DNA of 64,000 nt from Colius striatus. Lineage: Eukaryota > Chordata > Aves > Coliiformes > Coliidae. The DNA is taken from contig NC_084774.1 in the NCBI RefSeq assembly GCF_028858725.1, positions 1,204,001 to 1,268,000 of the forward strand, in the 5' to 3' direction. The notes beneath the pieces were generated by a model that saw only the letters and a list, made by a program, of their open reading frames with translations, did not search any database and was not told the DNA's origin. Below, piece after piece: positions 38,001 to 51,000 of the stretch (positions are counted from its first letter, which is position 1; each line of letters starts with the position of its first letter). The position numbers and the translations under genes were made by a program.

Positions 38001-41000
38001 GTAGAGCTGAGCATCCTTAGCCTAGGCCTGTGCATCAGTGGCACAAGGACAGTGCCATTCACAGGCACTGGGGTCTTTTGCTAATCTTGAAGCTGAGAGC
38101 TTAAAGGCCGTGCAGAGGATGCAAGTATACCAGACTTTGTTTCTTCCCTGTAATACAAGTTGCTAATGGCTTTTTTTGCTACCTGATTCCCTGTATTTGT
38201 GTCAGTCCTTTGCCTACATTGCAGCTCTGTCACAGTATTGCTGTCATCAGTCTGGCTAAAAGATGCACTAATTACTCTGTGAGTTTTTGTCTGCTCTCCT
38301 CTCACCTCTGACCTGGGGGACAGGTCTACAAGCAGCCTTGGGTGCACCTTTTATGTCTTGTAATAAAAGGAGTCGTCACATCCTTTTTACAGTGTGGCAC
38401 ATATACAGATGATTTCTGTGTCTGCTTAATGCCTTATCTTAGAATGGGACACAGTTTTTCATCAAAGCTCATGACAGTGTAACTTGCAAGATATCCCTTT
38501 AGTTGACTTCCATGAAAAAGATTTATCAGAAAGTAGGGTAGATTTGATCCTATCTTGTCAGGAAGCAATTGAAGAATGAAACCAAGAGTGTAGGTGACAG
38601 AAGGCTGTGTGCTGAGTGGCTGGAAATGCTGCCCTCTGGAATTTTCAGTAGGCAGTAGTGCAGGTGCTAGAAATCATCTGAAAGATGTTTCTCTAATTTT
38701 TTATAATGGATTTTTTTACAGGTGAGCTTCTTCCAAGAAGCAGAAGTCCAAGTCCAGTTACTGCTGCAGGTACTGTTACCAAATCTTTTTTGTGCTTGCC
38801 TACTGGCCTCTTCCATTTTCAGCCCTTATATTTTCCTTTGATAGCTACTGTGTCTGTTGAATGCTCACTGATAAGCAAAGTCTGAGGTTCATCAGTCTGC
38901 TGCAAGTGTGCAGTGTTCCCCTGGAACACCCAGAGCAACCTCACAGCCAGGAACAGGGCATGTGGTCAAACCTGAGGGATTAGTTGGTCAGCTTACTGAC
39001 CAACATGTAGTGTAAGTGTTCAGTTTCTATCTCAAATGTGGATTCAGAGGGGATGTAGGTGGTAATGTGTCAGGGACACTTAATTCTTAAATGCTTGTAC
39101 TGATGTTACAACGTTGGCATCAAGTACAAAACAGTGTTAGTGGTCTTGCCAAGCAGACCATCTGAGGCAAATGGACCCCTCTCCATTCCTTAAAGGTGTA
39201 TTTGCTCTTTTAAGAAAAAACCTGTTGTCTCTACAAAATTGTGTAAGTTTCCTTTGTTTTTTTGAGCCCAGGTGTTCCTTTCCTCTTCTGCCATGCAAGG
39301 CCACTCTGTCAGCTGGTCTCTGTCCAGGATTGTTCAGTAGGTTCAACCTTAGGCTGCTGCAACAGACCCTAAACCAAATCTTTAAATATAGTGCCACCGT
39401 AAAGAAGCTTGTCCAAGGAGGTCTGTGGGCTTTTTTTGTTGTTTTTGCTCCTGGGGGAATGCAGAATGGCAATGAGAATCAGTCCATTGCTTTTTCTCCT
39501 TTTCATGATTTCATTTTTATTTTACTAAAGGCACTGAGAGCCCACATCTACCCATTAGGCAGGGCAGAAATGTCTTTTTGAGGACATTTGGCACCATGAA
39601 GTGGTTTTACACAGCTTCAGTTCGAGTAGAAAACCAGGAAACATTGTATTGGAGTGCCCAATCTGTGGGCTAAATTAGGCTTCTCGGAACAGTCCAGATG
39701 GTTGTGACTTGCATCTGCCACTCCAGCAGTCTGCACAAGCCTGGCATGAATTGGATTTGTGGATGAGAAACTGTTCTGGAGAAGCTCTTTAATTCCTCCC
39801 ATGACCAAAGCACCACCATGATGGACGCAGTTTATCCACCTGAGGGGATCTTTGTTGGTGGCCGAGGACAGTGTTTGCTTATCTCAGTGTTTGCTCTGTG
39901 TTGAGACACATGGTGACCTCTCATGGCTTGGAGATAATGCTTGTGTAAGAAACAGTGCAGCTTGCTTGAGCTGTCTGCAAGTCTGTCATTTGTTTAATAT
40001 TTGAACTTTTAATTGCCTTGAGATGGTTCTTACTGTCTGATAAACTAATTTGCACCTTAAATTATCCTTCGGACTGAACTTATTCTTTCTTAATTGAGAT
40101 CTGAAAACCTAGAGATGTTTAGAGTCTTAAGTTGCTAGAAGCTTTTTCAACGCAAGTGGTGTTTAATGTAATTTTCCCCTGATTTGTGAGACTGTTGTTT
40201 TTGTGGCACTTGAAATTATTTCTCAATACAAGAAGGCTGGGTTGTTTTCTTCTCTGTCTCTCTGAATAGCTTAAAGTATATTTTTAGGTTTTCAGAAAGC
40301 ATATTATCACAATCTATCTTGTAAAGCCTTGCTTGTTAAATAAGAATGTATCTGTAATTTGAGCTTACTAGAGCCTTGTATCTGACCTAGGACTGTGGTT
40401 GTTTTAAGTAACCTGTAGTGAAAGATGATTTGTTAAGGTTTGTTAACCACTGTGGATGGTGTTACAGCAGAAATCCACCAACCTGAGTAGATGTATTACA
40501 TCAGAAGTGATGACTTCAGTGCTGTGATTCCCTGTCTGCTCTGATTGTTTTGCCAAAGAAATTTGATGTACTTCCAAATCTACGACACTCGAGTGGCTTC
40601 ACCCTTTGATTCAGATCTGGCAGTTTGGATTTTGTTTATGGAATGCTTCTCATACTTGGTATTTCAGAATTGAAGCTTGCGGGGTTTTTTTTGGCCACTC
40701 TCCTCTAAGACTGTTTGGGCAATAGGAGTGTAATTGATGCAGTGATATTTAAGGAGAGGCTTCTCAGTTGTCCTTCTCACTAAACTCCCAGGAGGACACG
40801 AGAGTGTTACATGTGGGGCAGATTGATTGCATCAAAGTGTCTCTGAATGTTTCAGATATAGTTGCTTACAAGTTTTATCCACCAAATAATGATCAGATAG
40901 AAAAGTAGGGAGAGCAGTTAACAATTTATACAACTTGGAGTAACAACGAAAGGGAATGAGACAAAGGGGAGTGGGGACACCCAACAGCAGCAACTCTTGT

Positions 41001-41580
41001 TTTCATGTTTAGCAATCCAATGGCAAAGTCATAATGATCGTCTCTGATGGATGTTTACCCTCTAATTTCACCTGCAATCATGCATTCTTAATGTACAAGA
41101 CAAGACTGACTGGAGGCTCTAATTTCCTTTTAAGTTCAACTTGGGCCTATGGATTTAACGTGTCAGGGATCTGTTCTTTGAATCTCTGCAGAGAGGACCT
41201 TGACTCTTGAGTCACTTGTATGCACAAGGTTTGGCAGTTACATTGTCTGCTTGTGTAGTTAATGGAGTTATTCAGAAATATGTGATATACCAAAGTAGAA
41301 GTAAAGTTACTGATGACTTCTGTTTGGCAAAGGATAAATTAACGGTGGAGAAATTTGATGTGGGTGGGCAGAGGGAGTGTGTCTGTAAAGATCTATAAGT
41401 TTCTCTCTCTTGGATCTAAACAGCCTGCTGACCCTCTATTGAAGTTTTCTGATGCAGGTGTGCTCTGGATGTGTCACTGTGTGATTGGGATGTCTCTGGC
41501 TGTAGAGAATTTTTTTGTTTAAACTTTGTAAACTACTTTTAGTCTGAGATTCACATGATGTGTTTTTTCCTTCCCTGTAG

Positions 41581-41635
41581 TTATACAACAGTGTTTGGAA
41601 TGTTTGCAGTGATATAAGCAACGAGTTTCTTCTTG
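41581..41635 (+). other. Candidate noncoding exon in PHF20 intron 1
   Basis: A 55-base interval has a pyrimidine-rich acceptor (tgttttttccttccctgtag) and a strong donor (TCTTG|GTGAGT). It would be untranslated upstream of the start codon at 47948. It is supported only by splice-site appearance. Confidence 0.25.
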
Positions 41636-43799
41636 GTGAGTATAACCTTGGATCCTTGGTTTTGTTAATTGTAACTTTTCTTCAAACTTCTGAAGTTTTG
41701 CTTTAAGACTTGGGATTTTCTTTACCCTTGTGAAGACGCTGTGGATAGTATTTCTCTAAATGAAACCCTTTATATTCTTAAAACAAGGACTACATGTTTT
41801 GAGGCAAAAATGGCAGTTTTATTAACGTATATTTTCTTGAGTGTTACTTAGGAAAAACTTGTTTTGTTCCATGTGAATTAAACCCTTTTCCCAAATAGTT
41901 TCTCTTCTTGTTCAGTGTTTGAGAGTGTTTCATTTTACGGTGGTTGTGTTACAGGAAGAAGGGAAATCGGAACAGCTAAGTGAGAGGTGATTGGGAAGAA
42001 TTCTTTTCAGTAATGAGTACTTATTTCTTTAATTGCACTTGGTAATTAAACTTTATTATGGGAAACTATTTTTCTCTTCTGTTGACTTGCTTATGTTCAT
42101 AATTTCTGCTTCCATGTTGGTCTGTCTCTGTCTCATGACCAATTTGAATTGACAGCACAGTTATATGGGATGTTGTTGAGAGGATAAAAGTGGTGTTCTT
42201 GATGCCCTGTAATTGTAGGGAGAGTGTGAGAGTCTTGACCTGGGGAGGGTAGTTTGTTTGTTGACACCTTTTCACTTTTGTCACTGAGTACTTTGAGTAA
42301 TTCTTACTTTCTGCCTGAACAGAGGAGCAAATACAGATATCTTGATATTTTTTTTTAACTGGTGTCAGATTTATTAGTCTACTTGTGTTAATTAAAGGAA
42401 AAATAAGAGTCTGAAATAAAATAAAGTCCCATGCTTTGAGGGAATGTTTCCTTGGTGAGAAGTTAATGGAGATTTTAAGTTCAGGATCCACTCTCGGTGT
42501 TGTGACACTCAGTCAAAGAGTTGGTTCAATCTGGGAAACTTTTAAAGCAAATAATGAATTCTGGTTTAATACCTAGTTGAGGATCCTACATGATACAAAT
42601 AAGAACTATGTGTAGTCCAATATCTTGTTTGAAATGTCTTTTGGATAGAAGGGAGGTGGTGCCGTATTCTTTGGAGTTTGTTGCAGTGTCTAATGGTCTT
42701 CATGTCCAGTTTAAGTCTTTCCTGTTTCTGCTCCTGTTACATTAAAAAACCTTGATGGAATATCTGAGACATTGTGCTTTGAAATAGCACTGCTAAGGAG
42801 ATGATCTGAAACTTACGGTGATGTCCTAAACTTACTCATCTTACTATGAAATAGTAAGTGGGAGCATAGGTAGATGAATATCTAGTGCAGAATCTATTTC
42901 TGGGTAAAGACTTTGAGGTATAGGGTTTAATTTCTGTGGTTTTGTGTAGGGTAAAATAGTAACAGGGCAGAGTTCACAGTAGCAATGCTGCTCTGGGCAA
43001 AAACTAGTGGGCAGAATTTTTTGTCTGCTGGCAGTAAAAGTGTGTGGTAATGAGCTTCCCAAGCTCGTGCCAAAACTGGTGCTTTCAAATGGCGTTTAAA
43101 TGTCTGGGACACTTGTTCTTAGTCTTCATGAGGTGCCATAGGATTGTATAATATAGATGGTGTCTGTAAATACTGTTTTGCAGTGGATGTAGTCAATACC
43201 TTCTCTCATCTGCAGGTGTGGTTTCAGCACAGCATGGCTGTGGTCATCTGCTTGCAAGGTCTCCCATTTGTGGTGGGGACCATTGACTGGTGTGGCTTGG
43301 CCCTTCCCGCTGGTGAAGTGTGTGCTGCAGGGGGTGATCTGGGTGAGGCTCTCACTGTTTTGCTGCTCACAAACATGTGGGGCTGAGAATCTTGTGTGTA
43401 GATGGTACAATGAAAAGGTCAAAACCATTGCAGAGCAAAAAGAACCTTATATGCCAACTGTGATTGGACTTAGTCCATGACAGTTTCAAATGGGCACGTG
43501 GATGTGCCGAAGGCTTGGAAGAGCAGCTGGAGTGGATTGCAGAGGCAGTTTAGGCTTTGTGGAAATGACTGTAAACCTCTATGGTGTAGAAACTGCTTAC
43601 GTTGCTTTGTTTCCTTCACATGTAGCAAACTTGTGTCATGTTGCTGGTAAAGGGACTGCAGTTTAAATCTTGGGTCTACCTTCAGTATTCCAATTCAGTT
43701 ACACCTGTGCTGCATCCCCAGGGAATGTGGGATGATGTCTTGTTTGTTTCTTTTACTCCCTGGTTTTGACAGTGCTTTTATTAACCTGTTCCCTGTTGT

Positions 43800-43975
43800 G
43801 ACCTGTAGTTGGGCTGCCCAGATGGGTTGTGGAGTCCCCTTCTCTGGAGACATTCCAAACCTACCTGGATGAATTCCTGTGTGACCTACTCTAGGTGGTC
43901 CTGCTCTGGCAGGGGGATTGGACTTGGATGATCTTTTTGAGGTCCCTTCTAGCCGTTAAGATTCTGTGAATCACT
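43800..43975 (+). repeat. CR1 LINE 3' end, old copy
   Basis: Diverged CR1 3' sequence: gggctgcccagatgggttgt, aaacctacctggatgaattc, ggattggacttggatgatct, ggtcccttctagccg, and a degenerate end at attctgtgaatcac. Sense orientation. Confidence 0.85.
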
Positions 43976-46900
43976 AGTGATGCAGAATACCTCATAGGGC
44001 TTGGACAGCAATCTTACTATCCAGAATAAAACTTGATATTACTCTGCATTGAAATTAATATTTATACAAACTGTTCAAGTTTACTATGCTCCTTTAACAA
44101 GTCAAAGAAACACACTTTCCCGTGGAGATGCTTTTTTTCCCCTCTGTTGTGCTCTGATGGGGAAAGTGGAGGACTTCCCTGGGTTTGGCACAGATGTACT
44201 AGAGAATGAAGGAGATGAGACTGAGTTGGGGGAATGAACTGCCTTTCTTCTGAGCTGCTTATGAGGTACTTAATTGAGGTAGTGCTAAGTTTGAAAGTGA
44301 GACCGATTTAAAGGCATGGGATTTAGTGTGATAGTACATAGGGAGTGGTTTAATCATGCTTGCCAAATAGTGTTTGCAAAGATAGGTAAGGTTTTGGAGA
44401 AGACTGCAGTGATTCAGCAGTTTCCAGAGACGAAATGGTAGAGGCTGTTATTAGTGAAAGTTTGCTATAGCTGTTTGGCTATGCTCTGTATGATAATATG
44501 AAAAGTTTCTCCAGTTTCCAGAGAAACCTTCTTCTTTTGGAGCTTGCTGCTGTGCCAGTTTAGGGGCCAGCACTGACAGAGCTTAAAAGTGAAGAGAATA
44601 AAAATGGCTCCAGGTGCAGATAGCAGGACCTGTCCTGTTAGCAGAGCAGAGAGCTTGGTTTGGAAGACAGAAATCTCTGAAGGGATCAATATTAATGAAA
44701 GCATATGCTCCTCTGTGTTGCCCTAATATAAATGCGCTTTCTTAATGGGTACCTGTAAATAGCTCAACAGTTGAAGTCTTTGAAAGCTAAATTACCTCAC
44801 AGTGACTTTTTATGGGGAAGAAAAGGCTCTCCTTTTTAAACAGCAGATATGTACTTTCGTGATGTAGGTTTAGTAGTATTTCCTGTTGGGAGTAATGACT
44901 TGTCTAAATCCTGGAGTATTTGTTCCTGAAGCAGGTCTAATCCTCATAGTGGAATAAGTTTTGGAGAGAAACCATACAGATTTTGGGGTAGTCCTGGTAA
45001 CTACCTCTTGTCTTAATTGTGGTCTTGAGCACTTGAGAAAGATGAATTCCCAGAGTAACCATAGTAAAAGCCTGCTTGTGTTTCAGTTTAGTTACCAAGT
45101 TAGTAAAAATTATTTAGGGGAGATGTTCCAGTGAGATGTTCTTATTTCCTAGTCGTAGCTATGACCATCTGTGGTTACTCTGGGGTTGTTAACCATCTGT
45201 TTTGATGTAGTTCAAGGATTTTAAGTAGTCCTTGCAGGAGAGGACAAGGGCTGAAACACAAAATCTAGAAGCGGAGGCATGCATTCAATGCTTCATTTCT
45301 GAGAAACAAAATCCAGCCAAGGTCACGCCAGCGAAACATGCATGCCTGTTGCCTCTTGGCCTTGTTTGTGAAGAGCTGTGTGAAGGCTCCCACTGATGGC
45401 CATGTCATAGTTTCATTAGTGACCTACAGCCGCATATTTCAGGGTAAAATTGTTGAGATCCTCAGTTGAGAAATTTATGTCATGTAATGTTCTTCTTGAG
45501 GAAACTGTTCCTCAAGTTAGCTGCCAATGAAAAAGCCTGCTTTGCAAGGCATGCTGAGTGTGGGGACTGCTGCATCAAGGTCATTCCCGTCCAAGAACCC
45601 GAAGCAGCCCAAGTTTCAGAATTTGGGAGGGGAGAGGAAGGAAGACTTGGGGGATGGGCACAATTATAGGAGAATTTTGTCCATGGAATTTTTCCTATTT
45701 TCCAACTTTATGATCAGCTGCCTTAGTGCAGTACCTGTGTGCTCAGACCAGTGCTGGTCCTCAGCTCACTGGCTGTGAAATGGACAGAGCTCAGACTTTT
45801 CACAGAATCTTCAGCCTCTGCAAATATGGCTAAATATCGAGTTTCTTCAGATTTTCACTGGGTTGCAATACTTGTAGTTTTTTTAATACTAACTGAAACT
45901 ATGATTAGGCCTTCACCAAAATGGATCTTTGTTTATAGAAGCCCTATTGTATGAGATCCTATTGCTGAAGTCAGGAGAGAAATGTGTGTAGGTGAGCTGA
46001 AATGACTCCCGTTCTTCAGGATTGCAGCTATTACTGAAGGGGAACACTGCAGAGTGCTTCACTAATATACTTCCAGTACTTCTAGGAGTATGTTGTCTTT
46101 GTGTGTCCCTACTTGGCATAAAGGAAAAATAAGTTTACTAGAACAAGAGTCATCTTGCACCTCTCATTTATCCTACGAGTGTTAAGCACAATGTGTGTCT
46201 GCTCCACATTTGGAGGCATGAAATTCTATTGCTAATGTGAGAACTTGGCAAATTAATAGTGTAAATCTGGAGGGGAAATAGTGGATGTTTGAAGTGGGGG
46301 TGGAAAAACTGTTTGAAAAAGAAAATGCAATTTTGCACTTGCTGCTCAGATTTTCAGATTATTTTATTTGTGTATATATTTTTAATTCTTACTGATTATT
46401 TTTCATCAGAATGTAAAAGCCTAACCATCCCAATTTTTTCTTAGTTTCCTTCCCCAATTAAAGTTTCTGAGGTGGTAGGTAAATATTTCCCCTCTAGAGG
46501 ACAGGCACTCCTGGACTGACTCAGGTCCATGCAGGGCAAAGCCACAGTTTGTTATCAGATACTCTGCAAAAGTAACTTCCAAGATTTCTTGGTTCCTAAG
46601 TGGCTAAAATACTTTTTCTTTTGGTGTGAATCACAGAGTTGTGACTTGAGCTTACAGGCAATAGTATTTTCTTTGCCCCTCATGCCATTGCAGGCTGCTT
46701 TACAGTAATGAAGACTAAAAGCACTGCTTTAGAGGAAGACAGCAGGTCATCGTCTGGCAGTGAAGTTTCTTTGTGTTGCAATTCTGATACTCAGGCCGTT
46801 GAGGTGCCTCCGTGGGCAGTCCCTGGCAAACGGCCAGGCTTACAAGGGGGATGGTTGTGGTGTGGCTTTTCCCTGTAGTAGAAGCCTTATGTGATGAAGT

Positions 46901-47915
46901 TCTTGGAATTTTGAGCCACACTTGAAGTTACATTAGCTCTTCACAAAATGATGTTAATCCTTTCATAGATGTAGCTCAGTTGATGTTTATGCATCACGTG
47001 AGTTAAAATGCTACTGCTTCATGTTTTTACCAGTGCATGACTCTCTGTTCTTGTGTAGTGTCAGACTAGAAGATTTGTTTAACTTACATCCATTTTATAA
47101 AGCTTTAATCTTCAAGCCTTATTGTAAGGAGGATCGAATTGAATAAAACTTATTCCTGTCGTTGGATCTTGTGAGCTTGAGGTCTACAGGAATAGAGCAT
47201 AACTTGTACCTTGCCATTGTGGGAAACGACTGCCAGAAACTTGGGGAAAAATAGCTCCTGATCAAGCTTTCCACTAAACGGACCTTGAGAGAAACTGCTT
47301 TGGCAAGATTTCTTAAACCTTTATGTTTTCTGTTGAAAACGTGTTTTAACCAGAAAATGAAAACAGTTCTCATTAAAACAGTGAAGTGGGAAGAAAGTGA
47401 TGCAAAGGTGGCAGCAGTATAGACAGGCTTCTAAAACTGGTTAAAGAAACTACCTGTTTCTAAGGTCTTTGAACTGAGGTGACAGTCTTATGAGTGTTTT
47501 TCTAACATAATAGCAGTCGAAGGATTGTTGTTGTGTTTGGCTTTGCCCACTTTCTGTTTTCTGGATTTCTCTTTTTCATCAAAACCGGGAGGGGGGAGAG
47601 AATATTGTCAAACTTCTATCTCAGTTGTGAGTAAACATTGGCTTGCAGAGTTGTTAATTGACCTGGAACTTGGACCAATGGACAAAGGCTGAGGTTCAAC
47701 CTTTCATGGTCCAGTAGATGCCATTTTTAATGCATTTTTTGAATGATTCTGCACACTGTCACTTGGGAACCATTGGTTAAGAGATAATTGCCCTGTTACT
47801 TTGTGCAAACTAAAATTACAGAGGTTCCTTAACATCTAGCTTTTGGGGATTATGGTGCATAAGCTTATATTGTGTATGTCTTGATTAGTGATTGATATTT
47901 AATTGCATTTTTCAG

Positions 47916-48030
47916 GGGAATAAAATCAGCAGTGTTGATATTACAAAATGACAAAACATCCTCCGAATAGAAGAGGGATCAACTTTGAGGTGGGAGCCCA
48001 GTTGGAAGCCCGTGACAGATTAAAAAACTG
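47916..48030 (+). CDS. PHF20: PHF20 start exon (32-base 5' UTR plus 83 coding bases)
   Basis: The acceptor is ttgcatttttcag (AG 47914-47915). The ATG is at 47948; TGA at 47936-47938 is in frame four codons upstream, so no longer N-terminus is possible through this exon. It encodes [20 protein letters not shown] and ARDRLKN, then TG of the split Trp28 codon before donor GTATTT at 48031. Confidence 0.96.
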
Positions 48031-51000
48031 GTATTTTTTTAAAACCATTCATATTATATTAACTCTAAGTTTTTAATATTTTAAACACTTTTGTATTAGT
48101 ACAATATTTAGATTCCTGGTGATTGGTTCGTAGGAAAGTAGTCCATTTATAAGAGTTTATATACCAGTGGTTGCAATGGATGATAGATGCTGATGTGCTG
48201 TGCTGGCCCTTGAAAAGAATGTACTGGTGCTGTCTGTGTGTGGGAAATAGGACTTTTCATAAGTCTCACGAGACTTCGTTCAGACTCTGTTACTGCTGAG
48301 TTCACACTTTCAGTTCTGTGCTGTACACAGATTTGAGAGCAGATGTTATGGAGGGGTAAATCCTTTGCAGTACAAAGTATCCAAGGTATTCTCCTTACTT
48401 CCTTTCCTGTTGTTGTCAATTCATAGGCTTTAAAGTCTGACTTAAATTGTTACAACCTGTGTCATTCAGGGAGTGGTCAGCTTTTGAATTCAAGAACTGG
48501 GTGGGGAAACACATTCCACATGAAGAGGTCTGCTCTGGAGCCTGACTTGCAGACTTCATTTGTGAGGAAGAACATTTTCTTGACTGACAGTAAGAAGGAT
48601 GAAAAGGGCCTGAAAGTTACTTGGACTAACTTTGAGCCTTTCACCTCTCTTCATTTCAGGAAGTCAGCTCAAAAATAGGTATTTGATAATGCTCAGTGAA
48701 TGAGACACAGTGAAAAATTACTGGGGTCAGACTTCTTAAATACAAGCATTAATTTGGTTTTGTTAGCTCCTTAAAAATATCTTCTCTCTCTTGAAGTCAA
48801 CTGTAGTGGACTTTTATTTAAGTCTATGTGGATTAGTTATGACTGAACTTTAGACTCTGAAACCTGCTGACCGGTTAAATGTGAACAAGTCACAGTGCTG
48901 AAAACCATCGGGACATCACAGAAGGATGGAGCACTGTCTCAGTCCACAACATCTGGGTTCTGTGCAGAGTATTTCTTTGTTTTCCAGGTACGGGGGGATT
49001 GGAATTGTGAAAATGAGTAATCATAGCTCATTATGGAGAGAACATACTCATACTTGCATGTTATCTTGGCTTCCCTGTGTAACTAAGACTTGTGTGGGTA
49101 GGGCTTCTGTCTGAATCTGCAGGTGTCTTTCATGTTCTTGAGCTTTGTGGATATGGCAAAAAAGATAGTCATGCCTACAAAAATGAGATTTCTTATTCTA
49201 TCTGTAATGTAGGCTTCTTAAAGATGCAATTTAGTATAGGTGCTGTTTGAGTCAGACTGTTAACTTGTGTTCATGACTGTTATCCTTCTGACGTGTTTGG
49301 ATAAAAGTATGAAACAAGAAGTGTCCACAGCTCTTACATGGGAAAACTTGGGTGCACCTACTGTACTTTCCACATATTCCTTGTCTTGAGTCCTGGATGT
49401 GCTGCATCCAAAACCAACATAAGAGGAAAGGCTGCAGGAACTGGGGCTGTTCAGTCTGGAGGAGACTGAGAGAGGATCTTATTAATATTGACAAGTATCT
49501 AAATGGTGGGTGTCAGGAGGTTGGGACATCCCTTTTTTCTATAGTAGCTAGCAACAGGACAAGGGGTGATGGGATGAAGCTGGAACACAAAAAGTTCCAC
49601 TTAAACATAAGCAAAAACTGTTTCACTGTGAGGGTGACGGAGCCCTGGCACAGGCTGCCCAGAGGGGTTGTGGAGTCTCCTTCCTTCAAGACCTGCCTGG
49701 ACATGTTACCTGATCTAGGTGAACCTGATCTCTAAAGGTCCCTTCCAACCCCTACCATTCGATGATTCTATGTTGTTTGATTTAAAAAAAAACAAACAGA
49801 AACCAAAACTTCAGTGACCTGTCTGACAGTGTTTTGCAACTAGTTGGTCTCACAATTTAGTCATGAACTCTCCAGTTCTGAAAGATTTCTTTGGTTTGCT
49901 AAGTCCATATTTCCTTGACTGGTGATCATAGAATCAACTATATTTTCAGAGCTCTTACCAAAGGTTGCTTTGTTGTATCTGGAATCATAATGTGTTGAAA
50001 GTACACTTTAGCTCCTGGTGCAGTTCTGTCACCCCCCTAGGCTCCAGGGCATACAGTGAGTACTTTTGGTGCTTGGCTTAGTTCTTAGGGCTTGGTTGAT
50101 GCATGGAAGCTGTTGTGAAATATTTGTGACAGTGTCTGTTGGCCTCCGCAGCAAAAGGGGAGAGCTGTAGCCATCGGGCAATGCCTCTCTGCATGCTCTT
50201 CAGTGATGACTAACTGCAGAGATGCTCTCATCAAAAAGAAGTCATATGACTGCACTGGACATCTGCAGTAGGCAGATGATGACACCTCTTGTATTACTGT
50301 ATGGTAATGGCACCTCTTCAAGTTCTGTCTATTGTGCAAGTAAAATAGATGTGAAGTGCTGGTTGTCCTAAATGCTTCCTTTCCTCTTAGTCACTTTGAT
50401 GGTATAAGGCTTTTTATGATACTCTGTGGCTAGTTGGGGTGAGCTGCCCTGGCCATGCACCCCCCCAGCTCCTTGTGCACCTGCTTGCTGTCAGAGCATG
50501 GGAAACTGAAAACTCCTTCACTTGGGATAAGTGCTGCTTAGCAACAATAGAAACATCAGTGTTATCAACATTATTCTCACACTAAAATCAAAACAACAGC
50601 AGTGTACTAGCTGATAGAGAGAAAATTAACTCTGTCCCAGCCAAAATGAGGACACTGCAGTAAGCTTGTGCCTTCATAAGTCGGGGGGGTTGGAGCAATT
50701 GCATTTTAGTATTACAAGAAAGGAGAAGGGAGATGAACTAGTAGTCCAGGTCAGAGAGACAGCATTTCCTTCAGTCAGTGATATTTACCTCTTCTCACAA
50801 GAGAATGTTTTACACTTGTGTCTACAAGAAATCCATTTTCATATGGTTTGCTGTGCTCTGACTGCAGTAGTCTGAAGGTGCCAGTCACTGGTAACCTCTG
50901 TCTATTGCGATCTACACTGGTTTGAGCTTCTGATTGTTGCTTGGGCTTTTACCAAAACAAAGGACAGCAGTTTGGGCATCTTTGAGATTTTCACTTACTG

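Larger units (their letters stand above)
35067..47915 (+). other. PHF20 intron 1 (5' UTR intron)
   Basis: About 12.8 kb, AT-rich beyond about 35,900. It holds a CR1 fragment at about 43800-43975 and three short intervals with acceptor and donor that could be noncoding exons (37291-37336, 38722-38769, 41581-41635). No coding gene is recognised on either strand; the many short frames have no family signature. Confidence 0.7.
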
